Of a stretch of DNA of 64,000 nt, positions 10,841 to 20,020 are shown one piece after another. Position numbers and translations under genes: made by a program. The DNA is from Marinobacter sp. 1-4A (GTDB lineage: Bacteria; Pseudomonadota; Gammaproteobacteria; Pseudomonadales; Oleiphilaceae), in the NCBI RefSeq assembly GCF_016597725.1, contig NZ_VCGY01000007.1, forward strand, positions 62,001-126,000, read 5' to 3'. The notes below the pieces were generated by a model. The model saw nothing but the letters and a program-made list of their open reading frames with translations. It ran no database searches and had not been told where the DNA came from. Every line of letters starts with the position of its first letter. Within the stretch, counting starts at the first letter, position 1.

Positions 10841-10925
10841 AGCTGGCACAAAGGTTATAAAGTTGACAAAAAGATAATTGCTAGCGCTCTGGCAACCCCT
10901 GAACTACCTTTTATTGCGTGCAAAC

Positions 10926-10960
10926 GTCGATCTAAACCCGTCACTCGGATTTAGATCGAC
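10926..10960. terminator. Strong isolated hairpin after ggt and the small gene
   Basis: An 11-bp perfect stem (GTCGATCTAAA with TTTAGATCGAC), one mismatch, then CCG/CGG around a 5-base loop. It sits 85 bp after the small gene and 125 bp before the next one. There is no following T-run, so it is either a factor-dependent terminator or barrier, or a regulatory site. The rest of 10841-11084 shows nothing coding. Confidence 0.4.
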
Positions 10961-11084
10961 CGTAGGCAGGAAAACTATTTTGATTCATTCATACGTCAAC
11001 TAATACGAGATGCCAGCGAGACTCCTGCAAGCAAACGATAGCGTGGACCCCAGAATGGACTCGTATTACATAGAAGGACCTTCA

Positions 11085-11777
11085 ATGAAAAACATTCGTA
11101 CGTTGTCCCTATCTTCAGCACTTGTATTATTCACGATTTCAGGAGGGAATGCTTCAGCAAGCTGCGGACCAGACGCCTATCTCGCCTCAGTTTGCACGAC
11201 AGCCGCCAACTTCTGCCCCAGAGGCTACAGCGAGGCTGCCGGGCAAGTCCTTGCCATTTCGAGTAACACGGCACTGTTTGCGCTAATAGGAACGCAATAC
11301 GGCGGGGATGGCCGATCAACCTTTGCATTACCCGATTATCGCGGGCGTAGCGGTGTCGGACGCGGAGCGGGGCCAGGCTTGCAACCGGTACAGCAAGGTT
11401 CTCAATCAGGGCGAGACTTCATTACTTTGAACATCAACAACTTACCGATTCACAATCATGCCGCGGCAGTATCCAGCATCGGCAATGTTGGCGTATCCAT
11501 TCCCGTAGCCCCAAATTCTGGTAGCAATACCATGACGCCTTCTTCAGCGGAAAACTATCTTGCCGCATCCCCTGGAGGGCCAAGCGGTGCAGCGATATGG
11601 GCACCGGCAACCTCCGATAAATTGGCATCGATAGGAGGAGTCACCACCAGCGTTAGTGGCACCGGTACAGTGACGGTAGGAAATGCCGGTGGTAGCCAGC
11701 CCTTTGATAGCCGCCCGCCACAGATTGGGATGCGCTATTGCATCGCAATGACCGGCATTTTTCCGCCCAGAGAATAA
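11085..11777 (+). CDS. Secreted phage tail-collar domain protein
   Basis: 230 residues from an ATG with GAAGGA upstream. An N-terminal signal peptide (MKNIRTLSLSSALVLFTISG, cleavage near ASA-SC) is followed by a tail-collar domain (about residues 37-95; FCPRGYSEAAGQVLAISSNTALF, GTQYGGDGRSTFALPDYRGR). The C-terminal part is Gly/Ser/Thr-rich and ends in PQIGMRYCIAMTGIFPPRE, the usual end of microcystin-dependent-protein-like collar proteins. Phage collar proteins carry no signal peptide, so this one is probably exported. Four Cys residues in the mature protein could form disulfides. No phage genes lie nearby. It stands 246 bp upstream of the giant surface protein. Confidence 0.8.
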   Translation: MKNIRTLSLSSALVLFTISGGNASASCGPDAYLASVCTTAANFCPRGYSEAAGQVLAISSNTALFALIGTQYGGDGRSTFALPDYRGRSGVGRGAGPGLQPVQQGSQSGRDFITLNINNLPIHNHAAAVSSIGNVGVSIPVAPNSGSNTMTPSSAENYLAASPGGPSGAAIWAPATSDKLASIGGVTTSVSGTGTVTVGNAGGSQPFDSRPPQIGMRYCIAMTGIFPPRE

Positions 11778-12023
11778 CACTAGCAGCTCATGCCGAATCC
11801 TTCGCGACAGAGTGTAATCAAAAGGTGTTTATCGTTCACATAACGGAACGTAAACGCCACGTTAATCACATTGTCGAGGAGCCTTCGGTTGTTTAGGTTT
11901 AGAAATACTCTCACTTAAGATTCAGTCAATGCCGCAGACCATCTAACCAGAACTGTTTTAGGTCCAATCATTTGATGTGAAACAAGCACTGACAACATCG
12001 CGTTAACCACGGAGAACGTAACG

Positions 12024-15000
12024 ATGGAATTCAAACAAACCGGCGTTGCTGCACTCAACCCAGCCCTGCCAGATTTAGATGTGCTTGTTTCCTCAGCCAA
12101 ACAAGCGGGACTGACCCCCATATTTCTAACCCAAGATTGCGATAGTCTGACTCAGCTAGTTCAACAGTTGAAGGCATTGGGTGGCACGCAGCAATTGCAT
12201 CTATTTTGTCACGGCCAACCCGGACGAATACTGCTTGGGAACTCAATAATAGACGCTCAATCTCTTCCCCATCATGCAAACCAGTTGCGTCAATTAGGAC
12301 AATGGATCGGTGACGGCTGCTGGCTTTATAGCTGCGAAACCGCTCTTGGTGATGCCGGGCAAGGCTTTATCAGCGAGTTATCGGCAGCGATAGGCACAAG
12401 CATCTGTGCTTCAACCAAAAAAATAGGAGGGACGACTCAGGGAGCACATTGGCAATTGAACGCAGGCCCTGTGTCACTAAGCCGTTACGCGCTCGAGATC
12501 CCGAACTACAAACATACTCTGGCAGCAACAACACTCACCTTCACATCAGACGATGGCAACTGGGATACCGACCACATTGCTGAAGATGGCGAGGGCGGCA
12601 GCGCCGATATCGCCGGTATCACCATTCAGATACTCAATATCAGCAACCCCAGCGGCAGCAAAGTCAATAGCATTAACTGGTTCAACAATGCCGACTTGGC
12701 CAGCGGCGATGGCTTTTCCGGGGTCACCGTCGACTTTAATTCCTTCTTTATTGAGTGGGGAGGAATGGCCGTCAAAAGCAGTGACGGCTCCGAGTTCAAG
12801 TTCGATGGCTTTGATTTTTATGATTGGGGCAACCAGCCCCTTGGTGGCGAGGCCATGAGCATTGTGGCTTATCGCGATGGGGCCATGGTAGCCGGTAGCA
12901 CGGTGAACTTCAGTGCCAACGATACTCCCCAAAGAGTCAGTCAGGACTTGTCAGGCAACAGTTTGTATGGCTACGTCGATGAAGTGCGAATACTCTTTGT
13001 CGACGGCGCCGGCTATGCCTCCATCAATAATATTGTTATCGATACCGCTATTGCGCCCAATAGTGCTCCCGTTCTGGGCGGCACACCTGCCGATGACGGC
13101 GCGACCGAAGATATAGCCACGGCTATCGACCTATCGGCCTACAACATCAGTGATGCCGATGGCGACAGCCTCACACTAACGCTCGCCGTGAATCGTGGCA
13201 CACTTGCCAGTACAGACGGTAATGGCACCACCGCAGGCGTGACGATAGCCAACTCTGGCACGGCTAGCATGACCCTTCAGGGCACGGCCGCCAATTTAAA
13301 CACCTACCTGAACGACGCCAGCAAAATTCAGTTCACCACCGCAGCCAACGATACCGCCACAGCCACGTTGACCGTCACCCCTAATGATGGCACAGCGGAT
13401 GGTAGCGCCGACACTGTCGCTATCAACATCACGGCGATCAACGATGCTCCTGTACTGGCCGACACCAATGTTACCCTGGCCACCATTGTTGAAGATGCCG
13501 GTGACGACGACGGCTCCAGCGCCGACGGCGACAATGACGCCAGTCAGAATACCGATAACGGTGGTGATACTGTGGCCGACCTGCTCACCGCCGCCATCAG
13601 CGACCCGGATGGGGGTGCCGTTGAAGCCATAGCCGTTACCCAGATCGAAAATAGCAACGGCGTATGGCAATACAGTACCGACAGCGGCACGACTTGGAAC
13701 AGTTTCTCTGGTACCACCGGCAGCAGCGTGGATATCAGTAATGCGGCGCGACTGCTGGACAGTACCGACTTGGTTCGCTTTGTCCCCGATGCCAACTACA
13801 ACGGCACTGCGACCTTCGCTTTCCGGGCCTGGGATACCTCCACGGGTGTCGCTGGCAACACCGCAGACACCAGCACCAACGGCGGCTCAACGGCGTTTTC
13901 CAGTGCTACAGATACGGCCAGTGTCAGCGTTTTGGCGGTGAATGACGAGCCGACCCTGACCGCCACCGGCAGCGACCCCACCTTCACCGAAGGGGGCGCG
14001 GCGGCCAGCCTGTTCAGCGCCACCAGCCTCAACACCGTCGAGGCTGGCCAAACCGTCACCGGTCTGAGCTTCACCATCACCAACGTCACCAACGGCAGCA
14101 ACGAGCGGATCAACGCCGATGGCACCACCATCGTATTGACCCATGGCACCAACGGCTCTACCGCCGGCAACAGCCTCAACTACAGCGTGACGGTGATCGG
14201 CACCACCGCCACAGTAACCATGACCGGCGGCAACGTCTCGGTCGCCGCCGCCGAGACGCTGATCGACAGCATGAGTTACCAGAACAACAGCAACTCGCTG
14301 TCGACCAGCGATCGGGTGGTAACCCTAACCAGCGTGCAGGACAGCGGCGGCACCGCCAACGGCGGCGACAACACCGGAAGTCTGGCGATCGCCTCCACGG
14401 TGACGATGGCGGGCGTCAACGACGCACCAACCCTCACGGCAACAGGACAGAATCCCACCTATACGGAAGGTGGCGCGGCACCGGGTGCGGATCTATTCTC
14501 CGGCGTTACCGCAGACACCGTCGATAGTGGTCAAACTTTCTCAGCGATGACCCTGACCGTTACAAATGTCAGTGATGGCGCCGACGAAGTCCTACGCATT
14601 GACGGCTCGGATCTCGCACTGACCAATGGCAACTCGGTCAACACGGCGACGAATGGCCTGACGGTGAGTTCATCGGTCTCCGGTTCGACAGCCACGATAT
14701 CGCTTACTGGCGCCACCTTAAGCGAAACCCAGATGCAAACGCTGGTCGATGGTTTGGCCTATCGCAATACCTCAGATACCCCCACGACCGGCTCAAACCG
14801 CGTGATCACCATCACCGGCATAACAGACAGTGGTGGCACCGCTAACGGTGGCAGTGATGTGGCCGCGCCAAATCTGGCTTCGACCGTATCGCTGACAGCC
14901 GTCAATGATGCGCCGGTGGTCGGTGATGCCTTTGGAGAAACCAGCCAGATCATTGCCGGTGCCGGTGCACAGAGCGTTAGCCTGTTTAACGATGTCACCG

Positions 15001-17888
15001 TAACGAATGCCGACAGTGTCGATTACAACAGTGGTTTTTTGACTCTGGCGCAGACAGCGGGCACTACCAATGGCAACTGGTCAGTAGACGGCACAACGGT
15101 AACGTCTGGAGGCGACGCCACGGTCAGTGCGGGTGAAATAATCCAAGTGGGCGGTGTGACAGTGGGGATCGTTGATGCCACTGATGATGGCCAAAGCGGT
15201 AATGACCTCACCATTAGTTTCAACACCGCTAACGCGACCAACCCCAACTTACAGGTTCTGTTACAAAATCTGAGTTACAGCGCCCCCTCAGGCCTTGGCA
15301 ATCGCAGCTTTGATCTAACCCTGAATGATGCCGATGGCACCGCTAACGGCGGTGATTCCGATACCACCGGCAGTTTCACTTTAAACGTTACCCCTAACCC
15401 ACCCGTCATCAGCAATCTGGATGGCGACAGCATTGCGGCCACTGAACAAGGAGGCGCGATTGCTCTGGACCTTGGCAGCAATGCGACCGTTACTGACGCC
15501 GACTCGGTGAATTTCAATGGGGGCTCAGTGACCGCCAGTGTGACCGGCAACGCCGATGTCGCCAGCGATGTGCTGTCCGTCGACACCAGTGGCGCCATTT
15601 CCTTGGCCGGCACCACCGCGGGCTCAAATGTGTCCGCCTCCGGTACGGTGATTGGCACCTTAGGCACCACTATAGCCGCCGGTAATGATTTTGTTGTAAA
15701 TCTCAACATCAATGCGACACCGGCCAGAGTGCAGGCTCTGGTGCAAGCATTGACCTTTGAAGCCTCGGGAGACACCCCAGCGGAATCCACCCGAACCGTG
15801 AACGTGACAGTTTCCGATGGCGCCGCAACGGACAGTGCAGAGGTCAGTGTCGCAGTGACCGCGGAGAATGACGCCCCACAATTGACGGGGTTGATCAGTG
15901 ATGCCACGTTTACGGAAGACACTCAGGCCACTCTGGATCTATCGGCAGCAACCCTATCAGACGTGGATACCACTGGTAGCGTGACGTTAACACTCACCGC
16001 TTCTGCTGGCGTTCTCTCGGCATCGACTGGAGGGGGGGTCACCGTCGGCGGAAGTAACTCCACCTCTCTCACACTCAACGGTACCGTGGCGGCGATCGAT
16101 ACTTATCTTAATGGCGCCAACATCAGCCATACGCCCGCCGAAAATGCGACAGGGAATGATGCCGCGACAATTAGCCTGAGCATTAACGACGGTGGCACCA
16201 TCACCGCATTGGGCAGCGTGAATATTGATATTACAGCCGTCAATGATGCTCCCACCGCTGCCGATGACACCGTTAATGTCGGCTACAACGGCACCCACAC
16301 CGTCACGGCTTCGGATTTTGGCTTTACGGATATTGATGGCGACACCTTGCAGTCTGTTCGCATCGATACGATCCCCGCCAACGGTACGCTCGCACTGAAT
16401 GGCACCCCAGTCGTGAACACCGACATCATTGCGATTGCCGATATTAACAGCGGCTTACTCACGTTTACCCCTACAAGCGGAGACAGTGGCTCTGCCTATG
16501 CAACCTTGGCGTTCAGCGTTAACGATGGCACCGTTTTTTCAACTGCCAGTAACACACTGACCTTTGATGTGGCTGCGGCTCCGCCGCCACCTCCACCGCC
16601 TACGGACACCACGCCACCGCCAACAACCACGATCGTAGACGGCACCCCGGTTGAACAGCAAACAGTGGCAGAGAATGGCCTGCAGGTGGTCAAAATCAAC
16701 ATCAACCCTGTCTCTCTCGGACGTCAGGATACCGACAGCAGTTCTAGTCTGGCCGACATACCGCTGCACTTTGGTGACAGCGGAACGGTGACCACACTCC
16801 GACTCCCCGAAGGCATCGGCGCTACCGCCCGGGCTAACGAAACGGCAGTGAGTCAAACGTCTTTCCGCGATGCCCTGTACCTGCTACGCGACGCTGCGCC
16901 CGTTAAAGATTGGTCATCCCTGACGAATGGTTTAGAGCAATGGCTGAGCAATGGCAATAGCGCCGGTTGGTTAAACCAGATTACCTTTACTTCTGACGGC
17001 GTTCAGCCACCATCACAAGCCATTGAAGTCAGTGGTGTTGGGGGAGATGCAACCGAGATCATGATTCTGGACGCCCGACAATTACCTGCGGGAACCGTGT
17101 TAAATCTAAACAATATTGAGTTTGCCATCATCGCGGGCGACGTCACCGTGCGCGGTGGCTCAGGCTCCAACGTGGTATTCGCAGGCAGTGGTCGTCAGGA
17201 CATCTTGCTCGGTGCGGCTGATGATGAGCTTCACGGTGGTGACGGCGATGACACTATTGGCTCTGCCGGCGGCGATGATTTGTTGTTTGGTGAGGGTGGC
17301 AGCGATCTATTGTTTGGTGGAGCTGGAAACGATCTCCTGCATGGCGGTCAGAACAACGACACGGTAACCCTCAGCGGTTCACATTCAAACTACATTGTGG
17401 AACGCGACAACGCCATTACCCGCATTACCCATGTCAACACCCCCGACGAAACAGATGTTCTAATAAATGTCGAAACGCTACGCTTCAGCGATAAAGAGCT
17501 GATCATTGAATACGATCAAGACCACGACTGGCTAGCCACTTTATATACACAGCTCCTAGGACGTCAGGCGGACCTTGATGGCTTCCAGTACTGGGCGCGG
17601 CTGCTCGATCAAGGTGCCAGTATTGGAGACATTGTTAATGGTTTTCTGCACTCAACTGAGTTCGTCGAGCACTTAGGAGCCAACACCGGAAACCTTGATA
17701 GCGATCAGACTCTCACTTTGTACTACACCGCTCTTCTCGGTCGAGACGCTGATGACGCCGGCTATCACTATTGGCAACAGCAGTTGATTGACGGAGCCTC
17801 CCATGACGATGTGTTGGCGGGCTTTATATTGTCGGAAGAGCTGACAGGTCAGTATCAACAGACGGAGGATTGGGATTTCTTCATCTAA
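12024..17888 (+). CDS. Giant DUF4347 / cadherin-like repeat / RTX / DUF4214 surface protein
   Basis: 1954 residues in one open frame. Order: DUF4347 (about 15-165; HLFCHGQPGRILLGN, WLYSCETALGDAGQGF); a beta-rich segment (about 170-345); about eight bacterial cadherin-like units starting with (I/V)NDAP-type linkers near residues 347, 473, 640, 800, 963, 1126, 1283 and 1408; a proline run (about 1519-1535); a globular region; RTX calcium-binding nonapeptides (about 1731-1776; GGDGDDTIG, GGAGNDLLHGG); and two DUF4214 repeats (about 1836-1946; LYTQLLGRQADLDGFQYW, LYYTALLGRDADDAGYHYW). There is no Sec signal peptide. RTX repeats near the C-terminus point to type I secretion, and the protein probably acts as an adhesin or matrix protein. 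No transporter genes are adjacent. Confidence 0.9.
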   Translation: MEFKQTGVAALNPALPDLDVLVSSAKQAGLTPIFLTQDCDSLTQLVQQLKALGGTQQLHLFCHGQPGRILLGNSIIDAQSLPHHANQLRQLGQWIGDGCWLYSCETALGDAGQGFISELSAAIGTSICASTKKIGGTTQGAHWQLNAGPVSLSRYALEIPNYKHTLAATTLTFTSDDGNWDTDHIAEDGEGGSADIAGITIQILNISNPSGSKVNSINWFNNADLASGDGFSGVTVDFNSFFIEWGGMAVKSSDGSEFKFDGFDFYDWGNQPLGGEAMSIVAYRDGAMVAGSTVNFSANDTPQRVSQDLSGNSLYGYVDEVRILFVDGAGYASINNIVIDTAIAPNSAPVLGGTPADDGATEDIATAIDLSAYNISDADGDSLTLTLAVNRGTLASTDGNGTTAGVTIANSGTASMTLQGTAANLNTYLNDASKIQFTTAANDTATATLTVTPNDGTADGSADTVAINITAINDAPVLADTNVTLATIVEDAGDDDGSSADGDNDASQNTDNGGDTVADLLTAAISDPDGGAVEAIAVTQIENSNGVWQYSTDSGTTWNSFSGTTGSSVDISNAARLLDSTDLVRFVPDANYNGTATFAFRAWDTSTGVAGNTADTSTNGGSTAFSSATDTASVSVLAVNDEPTLTATGSDPTFTEGGAAASLFSATSLNTVEAGQTVTGLSFTITNVTNGSNERINADGTTIVLTHGTNGSTAGNSLNYSVTVIGTTATVTMTGGNVSVAAAETLIDSMSYQNNSNSLSTSDRVVTLTSVQDSGGTANGGDNTGSLAIASTVTMAGVNDAPTLTATGQNPTYTEGGAAPGADLFSGVTADTVDSGQTFSAMTLTVTNVSDGADEVLRIDGSDLALTNGNSVNTATNGLTVSSSVSGSTATISLTGATLSETQMQTLVDGLAYRNTSDTPTTGSNRVITITGITDSGGTANGGSDVAAPNLASTVSLTAVNDAPVVGDAFGETSQIIAGAGAQSVSLFNDVTVTNADSVDYNSGFLTLAQTAGTTNGNWSVDGTTVTSGGDATVSAGEIIQVGGVTVGIVDATDDGQSGNDLTISFNTANATNPNLQVLLQNLSYSAPSGLGNRSFDLTLNDADGTANGGDSDTTGSFTLNVTPNPPVISNLDGDSIAATEQGGAIALDLGSNATVTDADSVNFNGGSVTASVTGNADVASDVLSVDTSGAISLAGTTAGSNVSASGTVIGTLGTTIAAGNDFVVNLNINATPARVQALVQALTFEASGDTPAESTRTVNVTVSDGAATDSAEVSVAVTAENDAPQLTGLISDATFTEDTQATLDLSAATLSDVDTTGSVTLTLTASAGVLSASTGGGVTVGGSNSTSLTLNGTVAAIDTYLNGANISHTPAENATGNDAATISLSINDGGTITALGSVNIDITAVNDAPTAADDTVNVGYNGTHTVTASDFGFTDIDGDTLQSVRIDTIPANGTLALNGTPVVNTDIIAIADINSGLLTFTPTSGDSGSAYATLAFSVNDGTVFSTASNTLTFDVAAAPPPPPPPTDTTPPPTTTIVDGTPVEQQTVAENGLQVVKININPVSLGRQDTDSSSSLADIPLHFGDSGTVTTLRLPEGIGATARANETAVSQTSFRDALYLLRDAAPVKDWSSLTNGLEQWLSNGNSAGWLNQITFTSDGVQPPSQAIEVSGVGGDATEIMILDARQLPAGTVLNLNNIEFAIIAGDVTVRGGSGSNVVFAGSGRQDILLGAADDELHGGDGDDTIGSAGGDDLLFGEGGSDLLFGGAGNDLLHGGQNNDTVTLSGSHSNYIVERDNAITRITHVNTPDETDVLINVETLRFSDKELIIEYDQDHDWLATLYTQLLGRQADLDGFQYWARLLDQGASIGDIVNGFLHSTEFVEHLGANTGNLDSDQTLTLYYTALLGRDADDAGYHYWQQQLIDGASHDDVLAGFILSEELTGQYQQTEDWDFFI

Positions 17889-17918
17889 AACTGAAACGAG
17901 TTAACGTCTAATTTGCCC

Positions 17919-17949
17919 GCAGGCCTCAGGCCTCAGGCCTCAGGCCTGC
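17919..17949. repeat. Tandem AGGCCTC repeat, self-complementary
   Basis: About four 7-bp AGGCCTC units bounded by GCAGGCCT and AGGCCTGC, so the whole stretch can fold on itself. It lies between the convergent giant gene and ZIP gene and covers the ZIP stop codon (17940-17942). Copy number may vary by slippage; it may also act as a bidirectional terminator, though no T-run follows. Confidence 0.6.
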
Positions 17950-18665
17950 GTAACCAACATATCGCTAAACAAGGCCAAACAAAATCCGAGTACCGCACCA
18001 AGCGGAGGCCCCCAGTGCTTGTCCAATCGGGACTGGGGCGCAATGTCCTGAAAAATCAGATAGAGAATCCCGCCGGATGCCACCAGCATGATAGTTCCCA
18101 GAACCACGGGCTGCTCAGACAAGAAAAAGTACCCAAGAAGCCCTGCGGCTGGGCCAGCCATTGCTAAACCGGCCATTACTGACAGTGTTTTTCTTGGTGT
18201 ATAACCCGGTTTTTCCAGAAACTCTCGATAGGCGTTAAAGCCCTCAGGCAGATTTTGCATAGCAATCAGCACCGCCATCAAGGGCGCGAGGCTTGGGTTT
18301 ACTATGATCAACCCACCCAAAGCGGCGGCTTCAGGTACAAAATCCAGCATTACGCCCATTAGCTGTGGTGATTCCCGGTGATGAACGCCAAGCATTCGCT
18401 CTACCCAGAAAAACAGCACGCCACCAGCTATGATCGCTGGGATAGCCCAGAACGAATTGCCGATACTCGACTGCCCTTCCGGTATCAGCACTATGGTCAC
18501 GGCGCCCAGCAAAATGCCACCACCCAAGGCAATCAGGAAGTGCCGGAACTCCTGTTCCAGCCAGTTGGGGCCGATGCGTTCAACCCTTGCCAGTAATCCG
18601 CCAAGGGGAATGCAGATACCAGCAAGTGCTGTCAAACCAACGATGTAGGCAATATCAGAGGTCAT
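17940..18665 (-). CDS. ZIP family divalent metal transporter
   Basis: 241-residue polytopic inner-membrane protein with about eight hydrophobic segments (for example IVGLTALAGICIPLGGLLA and HFLIALGGGILLGAVTIVLI). The segment MQNLPEGFNAYREFL carries the N-x-P-E-G metal-site signature of ZIP transporters (HNxPEG in ZupT, here QNLPEG). A His-rich metal loop is only weakly present (LGVHHRES). Likely imports Zn2+ or Fe2+ (family inference). Its 3' end abuts the AGGCCTC repeat, convergent with the giant surface protein gene. Confidence 0.8.
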   Translation of the reverse strand: MTSDIAYIVGLTALAGICIPLGGLLARVERIGPNWLEQEFRHFLIALGGGILLGAVTIVLIPEGQSSIGNSFWAIPAIIAGGVLFFWVERMLGVHHRESPQLMGVMLDFVPEAAALGGLIIVNPSLAPLMAVLIAMQNLPEGFNAYREFLEKPGYTPRKTLSVMAGLAMAGPAAGLLGYFFLSEQPVVLGTIMLVASGGILYLIFQDIAPQSRLDKHWGPPLGAVLGFCLALFSDMLVTQA

Positions 18666-18698
18666 TATAAGTGCCTGAGTTAATTAACCACCCGGGAA

Positions 18699-19580
18699 TC
18701 AAGAGTTGTCAGCAGATCCACCAAGCTTGTCCTGAGTTTTGTGCTCAAAATCGCTCGCATCGTGACGCTCATGGAGCTGGGTTTCTGGCTCACCCCAGGC
18801 GCGATTCACCATTCGTCCACGCTGCACAGCCGGTCGCTTTTTAAGCTCCAAGGCCCACCGCATTACATTAGTGTAGGTGTGCGCTTCGAGGAACTCTGCG
18901 GCATCGTATACAGCGTTGGTTACCAGTGCGCCATACCAGGGCCATGCCGCCATATCAGCAATAGTGTACTCACTACCAGCAATATATTGGTTGTCGGCCA
19001 ACTGACGATCCAGTACATCCAGCTGCCGTTTCACCTCCATGGTGTAGCGATTAATCGGGTACTCGTACTTCTCAGGCGCATAAGCAAAGAAATGCCCAAA
19101 ACCTCCACCCACAAACGCTGCGCTGCCCATCTGCCAGAATAGCCAGTTGAGCGCTTCAGTACGGCCAGCGGTATCCGATGGCAAAAACTTACCAAACTTC
19201 TCCGCCAGATAAAGCAAAATGGAGCCAGACTCAAACACTCGAACAGCGGGGTCCTGAGAGCGATCCCACAACGCCGGGATCTTAGAGTTAGGGTTAACGC
19301 CTACAAACCCGCTACCAAACTGTTCGCCTTCGTTAATGCGGATTAACCACGCATCATACTCGGCCTCACTAATACCCAGCTCCAATAGCTCTTCCAGCAT
19401 TATCGTGACCTTCACGCCGTTTGGCGTAGCCAATGAATAGAGCTGGAAAGGGTGCTTACCAACAGGAAGGTCTTTATCGTGGGTCGGGCCAGCGATGGGG
19501 CGGTTAATATTTGAAAAAGCACCACCGCTTGCAGATTCCCACTTCCAGACTTTCGGCGGGGTGTAGCTTGAATCGGCCAT
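18699..19580 (-). CDS. yghU: Glutathione S-transferase, YghU type
   Basis: 293 residues. An N-terminal extension (about 1-45, GGAFSNINRPIAG) is followed by a thioredoxin-like glutathione domain (HPFQLYSLATPNGVKVTIMLEE; the PNG segment and ESGSILLYLAEKFG bind glutathione) and an alpha-helical C-terminal domain. This matches YghU-type disulfide-bond oxidoreductases, which bind two glutathiones and reduce disulfides or organic peroxides. Only 33 bp separate it from the ZIP gene on the same strand, so a shared transcript is possible. The ribosome site is weak. Confidence 0.88.
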   Translation of the reverse strand: MADSSYTPPKVWKWESASGGAFSNINRPIAGPTHDKDLPVGKHPFQLYSLATPNGVKVTIMLEELLELGISEAEYDAWLIRINEGEQFGSGFVGVNPNSKIPALWDRSQDPAVRVFESGSILLYLAEKFGKFLPSDTAGRTEALNWLFWQMGSAAFVGGGFGHFFAYAPEKYEYPINRYTMEVKRQLDVLDRQLADNQYIAGSEYTIADMAAWPWYGALVTNAVYDAAEFLEAHTYTNVMRWALELKKRPAVQRGRMVNRAWGEPETQLHERHDASDFEHKTQDKLGGSADNS

Positions 19581-19648
19581 AGTTACATGTTCTCTGGTTG
19601 CTGTTTGGTTTGTTTGCTGACGAATTTATCCGCGCCGGTACTTGAGAC

Positions 19649-19807
19649 TTAAACCAGCCCGTTAGTGATCTTCGAAAAATCCACGTTCACATCAAAAATC
19701 TTGGCATAAACCCTTTCAGCGCCAAGCTCTTTTAACGCCCGGGCAGACACTGCCATAATGCTTGATAAGAGATGGGATGTTCCGTCAATCTTACGGAGAC
19801 ACTCCAC
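19649..19807 (-). CDS. Possible small protein (52 aa), unrecognised
   Basis: A 52-codon frame starting at GTG (forward CAC at 19805-19807) and ending at TAA. It holds a plausible amphipathic stretch, SSIMAVSARALKELGAERVY, ending FSKITNGLV. The amino acid composition is protein-like and no other gene explains this 266-bp gap. The start is uncertain: the frame is open further upstream and a GTG with TTGGAG lies nearby. I do not recognise the family. Confidence 0.33.
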   Translation of the reverse strand: MECLRKIDGTSHLLSSIMAVSARALKELGAERVYAKIFDVNVDFSKITNGLV

Positions 19808-19846
19808 TGTAAAGAAAAACACTCCAACTAAAAGAGAGCCTAACGT

Positions 19847-20020
19847 ATGCCAATGATAGGCTGGATTTTTATACTCGCTGCCTTGGGTCTGGTCTTGGGC
19901 AGCTTATTCATGCTTCGGGACTCAGCCAGTAAGATGAATATTCCTGAAGATAAACTGGAGAAGGTCCGCAAGCGCAAGGCAGAACTTGAAGCCCAAGAGA
20001 AAAAAGACGATCAGTGGTAA
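19847..20020 (+). CDS. Small membrane protein, DUF2897-like
   Basis: 57 residues: one N-terminal membrane helix ([20 protein letters not shown]), then a charged tail rich in Lys and Glu ([20 protein letters not shown]). This looks like the DUF2897 family of short single-pass proteins of unknown function. A second ATG two codons in is an alternative start. Its last 10 bases overlap the 3' end of phhB on the opposite strand. Confidence 0.7.
   Translation: MPMIGWIFILAALGLVLGSLFMLRDSASKMNIPEDKLEKVRKRKAELEAQEKKDDQW

Noticed and set aside
15275-15922. Long minus-strand frame opposite the giant surface protein gene
   Set aside because: Shadow of a Gly/Thr/Asp-rich repeat gene; no ribosome site and low-complexity translation.
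16030-16037. Run of seven G in the giant gene as a phase-variation tract
   Set aside because: Too short for confidence and single; the frame is intact on both sides.
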